DNA of 54,648 nucleotides from G020353115 sp964389685 (GTDB lineage: Bacteria; Bacteroidota; Bacteroidia; Bacteroidales; VadinHA17), in contig CAYMFM010000019.1 in the NCBI GenBank assembly GCA_964389685.1, positions 1-54,648 of the forward strand. The letters are read 5' to 3'. Each line of letters starts with the position of its first letter. Within the stretch, counting starts at the first letter, position 1. Both the position numbers and the translations under genes were made by a program. The notes beneath the pieces were generated by a model. The model was not told the origin of the DNA and searched no databases. It was given only the letters and a program-made list of their open reading frames with translations. This document shows positions 52,835 through 54,648 of the stretch, in pieces.

Positions 52835-53486
52835 TTGATCGTGAGTAAAAATAAACCATGCAGAACCTTTGTGATCGGAGATATTCATGGAGCGCATAAG
52901 GCATTGATGCAATGTTTTGAGCGTTCCGGATTCGATTATACTTCAGACAGGCTGATCAGCCTGGGGGATGCATGTGACGGATGGCCGGAAGTGGATAAAG
53001 TATTCAATGAGCTCTGCTCCATCCGTAACCTGGTATATATCATCGGGAATCACGATGAGTGGGCACTCAACTGGGCGGATACAGGCGAGGCGCCGTATAT
53101 ATGGTTGGTACAGGGAGGGAAAAGCACCACGGATTGCTATTCCAATGGGATGATCCCTGAACATCACAGGTTATTAACCCAGGCAGATGAGTATTATATT
53201 GAGAATAATCAGCTATTCGTCCATGGAGGCATCGATCCCGGCAGGCCAATTGATGAACAGGAGAGGGAAACATTTATTTGGGACAGGAACCTGGTAAACC
53301 TTGCATTATACAAGAAGGAGCTGGACATTGAAGAGCAAATGAGCCCGTTCGTGCGGATTTTCGTGGGACATACACCCACGCTCAATTATGGTTCTGCTCT
53401 ACCGATTAAGGCATGTGAAGTATGGATGATGGATACGGGAGCCGGCTATTACGGTAAACTGACCATGATGGATCTGGATACGGGTA
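52835..53486 (+). CDS. Metallophosphoesterase (Ser/Thr phosphatase / Ap4A hydrolase-like), 3' end missing
   Basis: 217 residues visible before the gap. The PPP-type calcineurin fold has VIGDIHGAH (GDxHG), SLGDACDGW (GDxxDG), IIGNHDEW (GNHD), FVHGG and FVGHTPT, which together give the full two-metal centre, so the catalytic part is nearly complete. The start could be TTG 52835 or GTG 52841; there is no ATG. The last visible segment AGYYGKLTMMDLDTG is the usual C-terminal strand, so only a short tail should be missing. The substrate (phosphoprotein or dinucleoside polyphosphate) cannot be decided. Confidence 0.85.
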
Positions 53487-53586
53487 NNNNNNNNNNNNNN
53501 NNNNNNNNNNNNNNNNNNNNNNNNNNNNNNNNNNNNNNNNNNNNNNNNNNNNNNNNNNNNNNNNNNNNNNNNNNNNNNNNNNNNNN
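53487..53586. other. Scaffold gap (100 N), no flanking duplication
   Basis: Unlike the other three gaps, the 55 bp on the two sides are unrelated. It is a real gap of unknown size, and it removes the end of the phosphoesterase gene and the start of the glycosyltransferase gene. Confidence 0.9.
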
Positions 53587-54648
53587 AAGGTTGCGATCAT
53601 AGGAACGGCAGGTTTACCTGCCAGGTATGGCGGTTTTGAAACATTGGTACGGGAACTGGTAAATCACCTGAGCCAGGATTTCCATATCACCGTGTATTGC
53701 AGCAGAAGGCTTTACAAACCTGCTGAGAGAAGTGGACGTTGGGAAAAGGCTGACCTGGTTTATGTTCCGTTTAAAGCCAATGGTTACCAGAGTATTTTTT
53801 ACGATCTGTTTTCACTATTCCATGCTCTTTGTCGTGCTGAAATATTCCTGGTTCTTGGCGTTTCGGGAGCAATGTTTCTTTCCTTAATAAGGATATTTAC
53901 AAACCGGAGGATCATTGTTCATACCGATGGTTTGGAGTGGCAAAGAAAACGGTGGAACCGGGCAATCCGGTTTTTCCTGAAACTATCCGAGCGAAGAGCA
54001 GTGAAGTCAGCTCATAAGGTGATCGCAGATAATCCTGCCATTGAGGATTACCTGAAACAGAGGTATGGAAAATTCCCTGCCTTGATCGGTTATGGAGGAG
54101 ATCATGTCTTGTCTGTTTCATTGGAGGAAAACGATCGAGAGAGATATCCCTTTATGAAACAAATGAATAGTGAACCATTCAGGGGATATACCATTTCTGT
54201 CGGACGGATCGTGCCTGAAAACAATTATGATCTAATCCTGGAATCATTCAGTGAAATGCCGGATGAGACAATCGTAATTATTGGGAACTGGGAATCGGGC
54301 AGGTATGGGAAACGATTATACCATCGATTTCAGAAATACAGGAACATTTTTCTTCTGGATCCAATATATGACCAGCATGAACTGGACCGGCTCAGGTCAA
54401 ATGCATCCCTCTATATACACGGTCACAGCAGTGGTGGAACAAACCCAACCCTGGTTGAAGCCATGTACCTGGGCCTGCCTGTAATTGCTCACGAAAGTCC
54501 CTGTAACATCAGCACTACCGAAAACCAGGCATACTATTTTAAGGACAAAAGGGATTTGAAAAGCCTGCTCCAAAACACTTCGTCCGAAGAGTACAGGTCC
54601 TGTGGTGCGAGGTTACAGGCAATCGCGCATGAAAAGATGAGGTGGGAG
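53587..54648 (+). CDS. Glycosyltransferase, DUF1972 plus GT4-type (both ends missing)
   Basis: 354 codons open in one frame from the gap to the end of the window. KVAIIGTAGLPARYGGFETLVREL is the start of the DUF1972 domain of rhamnosyltransferase-like GTs, so only one or two residues are missing upstream. HTDGLEWQRKRWN is also characteristic. The GT4-type C-terminal domain has SVGRIVPENNYDLILESF, NIFLLDPIYDQHELDRLRSNASLYIHGHSSGGTNPTLVEAM with the Glu of the E-x7-E motif, then LGLPVIAHESPCN. It should add a sugar, often rhamnose, to a surface polysaccharide. It probably begins a polysaccharide gene cluster continuing beyond the window. Confidence 0.85.

Overview
The window looks like a metagenome-assembled scaffold of an uncultured Bacteroidota (Bacteroidales/Marinilabiliales-like). 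The evidence is Por/type IX secretion C-terminal sorting domains on two large secreted proteins, Bacteroidota-type promoters (TTG about 20 bp upstream of TAnnTTTG), few Shine-Dalgarno sites, many short lipoproteins, and palindrome-rich intergenic DNA with CCGTAGG/CCTGCCGGCAGG-type repeats. I saw no rRNA, tRNA, CRISPR array or intact insertion sequence. The assembly has four 100-N gaps. Three of them (3453, 28793, 44024) are flanked by an exact 55-bp duplication, so they are joins of overlapping contigs and the genes across them are continuous. The fourth (53487) is a true gap.

Region 1 (1-6.2 kb): two paralogous HGSNAT/NagX-like membrane acetyltransferases, a secreted TolB-like beta-propeller protein and a wrecked creatininase-family gene. 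Region 2 (6.2-17.3 kb): a secreted/lipoprotein cassette with a DUF5916-type outer membrane protein, a small lipoprotein, a T9SS-exported CotH-like protein, a discoidin-GH2 glycosidase lipoprotein, a glycosidase-like TIM-barrel lipoprotein and an amidohydrolase lipoprotein. This cassette is bracketed by two inverted copies of a roughly 0.9-kb non-coding, hairpin-rich repeat (about 5245-6198 and 17353-18212). Region 3 (18.4-24.6 kb): a Tat-exported aldo/keto reductase with ferredoxin-like clusters, two DUF6599-like proteins (one broken by an in-frame TAG), a metallo-beta-lactamase-fold hydrolase and a Tat-exported DUF362 protein, plus a 160-bp MITE-like element. Region 4 (24.7-28.5 kb): a LiaF-like membrane protein with a LytS/LytTR two-component pair, then a UbiA-family prenyltransferase.

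Region 5 (28.6-37.3 kb) is the most interesting. It is a seven-gene minus-strand acyl-CoA cluster: methylcrotonyl-CoA carboxylase beta subunit, methylglutaconyl-CoA hydratase-like protein, methylcrotonyl-CoA carboxylase alpha subunit, archaeal-type HMG-CoA synthase, SCP2-type thiolase, a DUF35 Zn-ribbon/OB protein and an acyl-CoA dehydrogenase. The first three and last make up the leucine/isovalerate route down to HMG-CoA. HMG-CoA synthase-thiolase-DUF35 is the archaeal mevalonate-entry complex. No HMG-CoA lyase is present in the window, so I infer that the triad either replaces the lyase, giving 3 acetyl-CoA from HMG-CoA, or that the route runs backwards to make isovaleryl-CoA.

Region 6 (37.5-42.7 kb): an AlbA_2/Schlafen-like protein translationally overlapping the first of two tandem, unusually long (about 728 aa) KamA-type radical-SAM/PLP enzymes. 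Region 7 (42.7-54.6 kb): a periplasmic-propeller/SpoIIE phosphatase sensor, a T9SS-secreted C25 (gingipain-like) peptidase overlapping an Asp/Glu racemase, an HD-domain protein overlapping a Mut7-C RNase-like protein, a metallophosphoesterase cut by the gap, and a glycosyltransferase running off the end.
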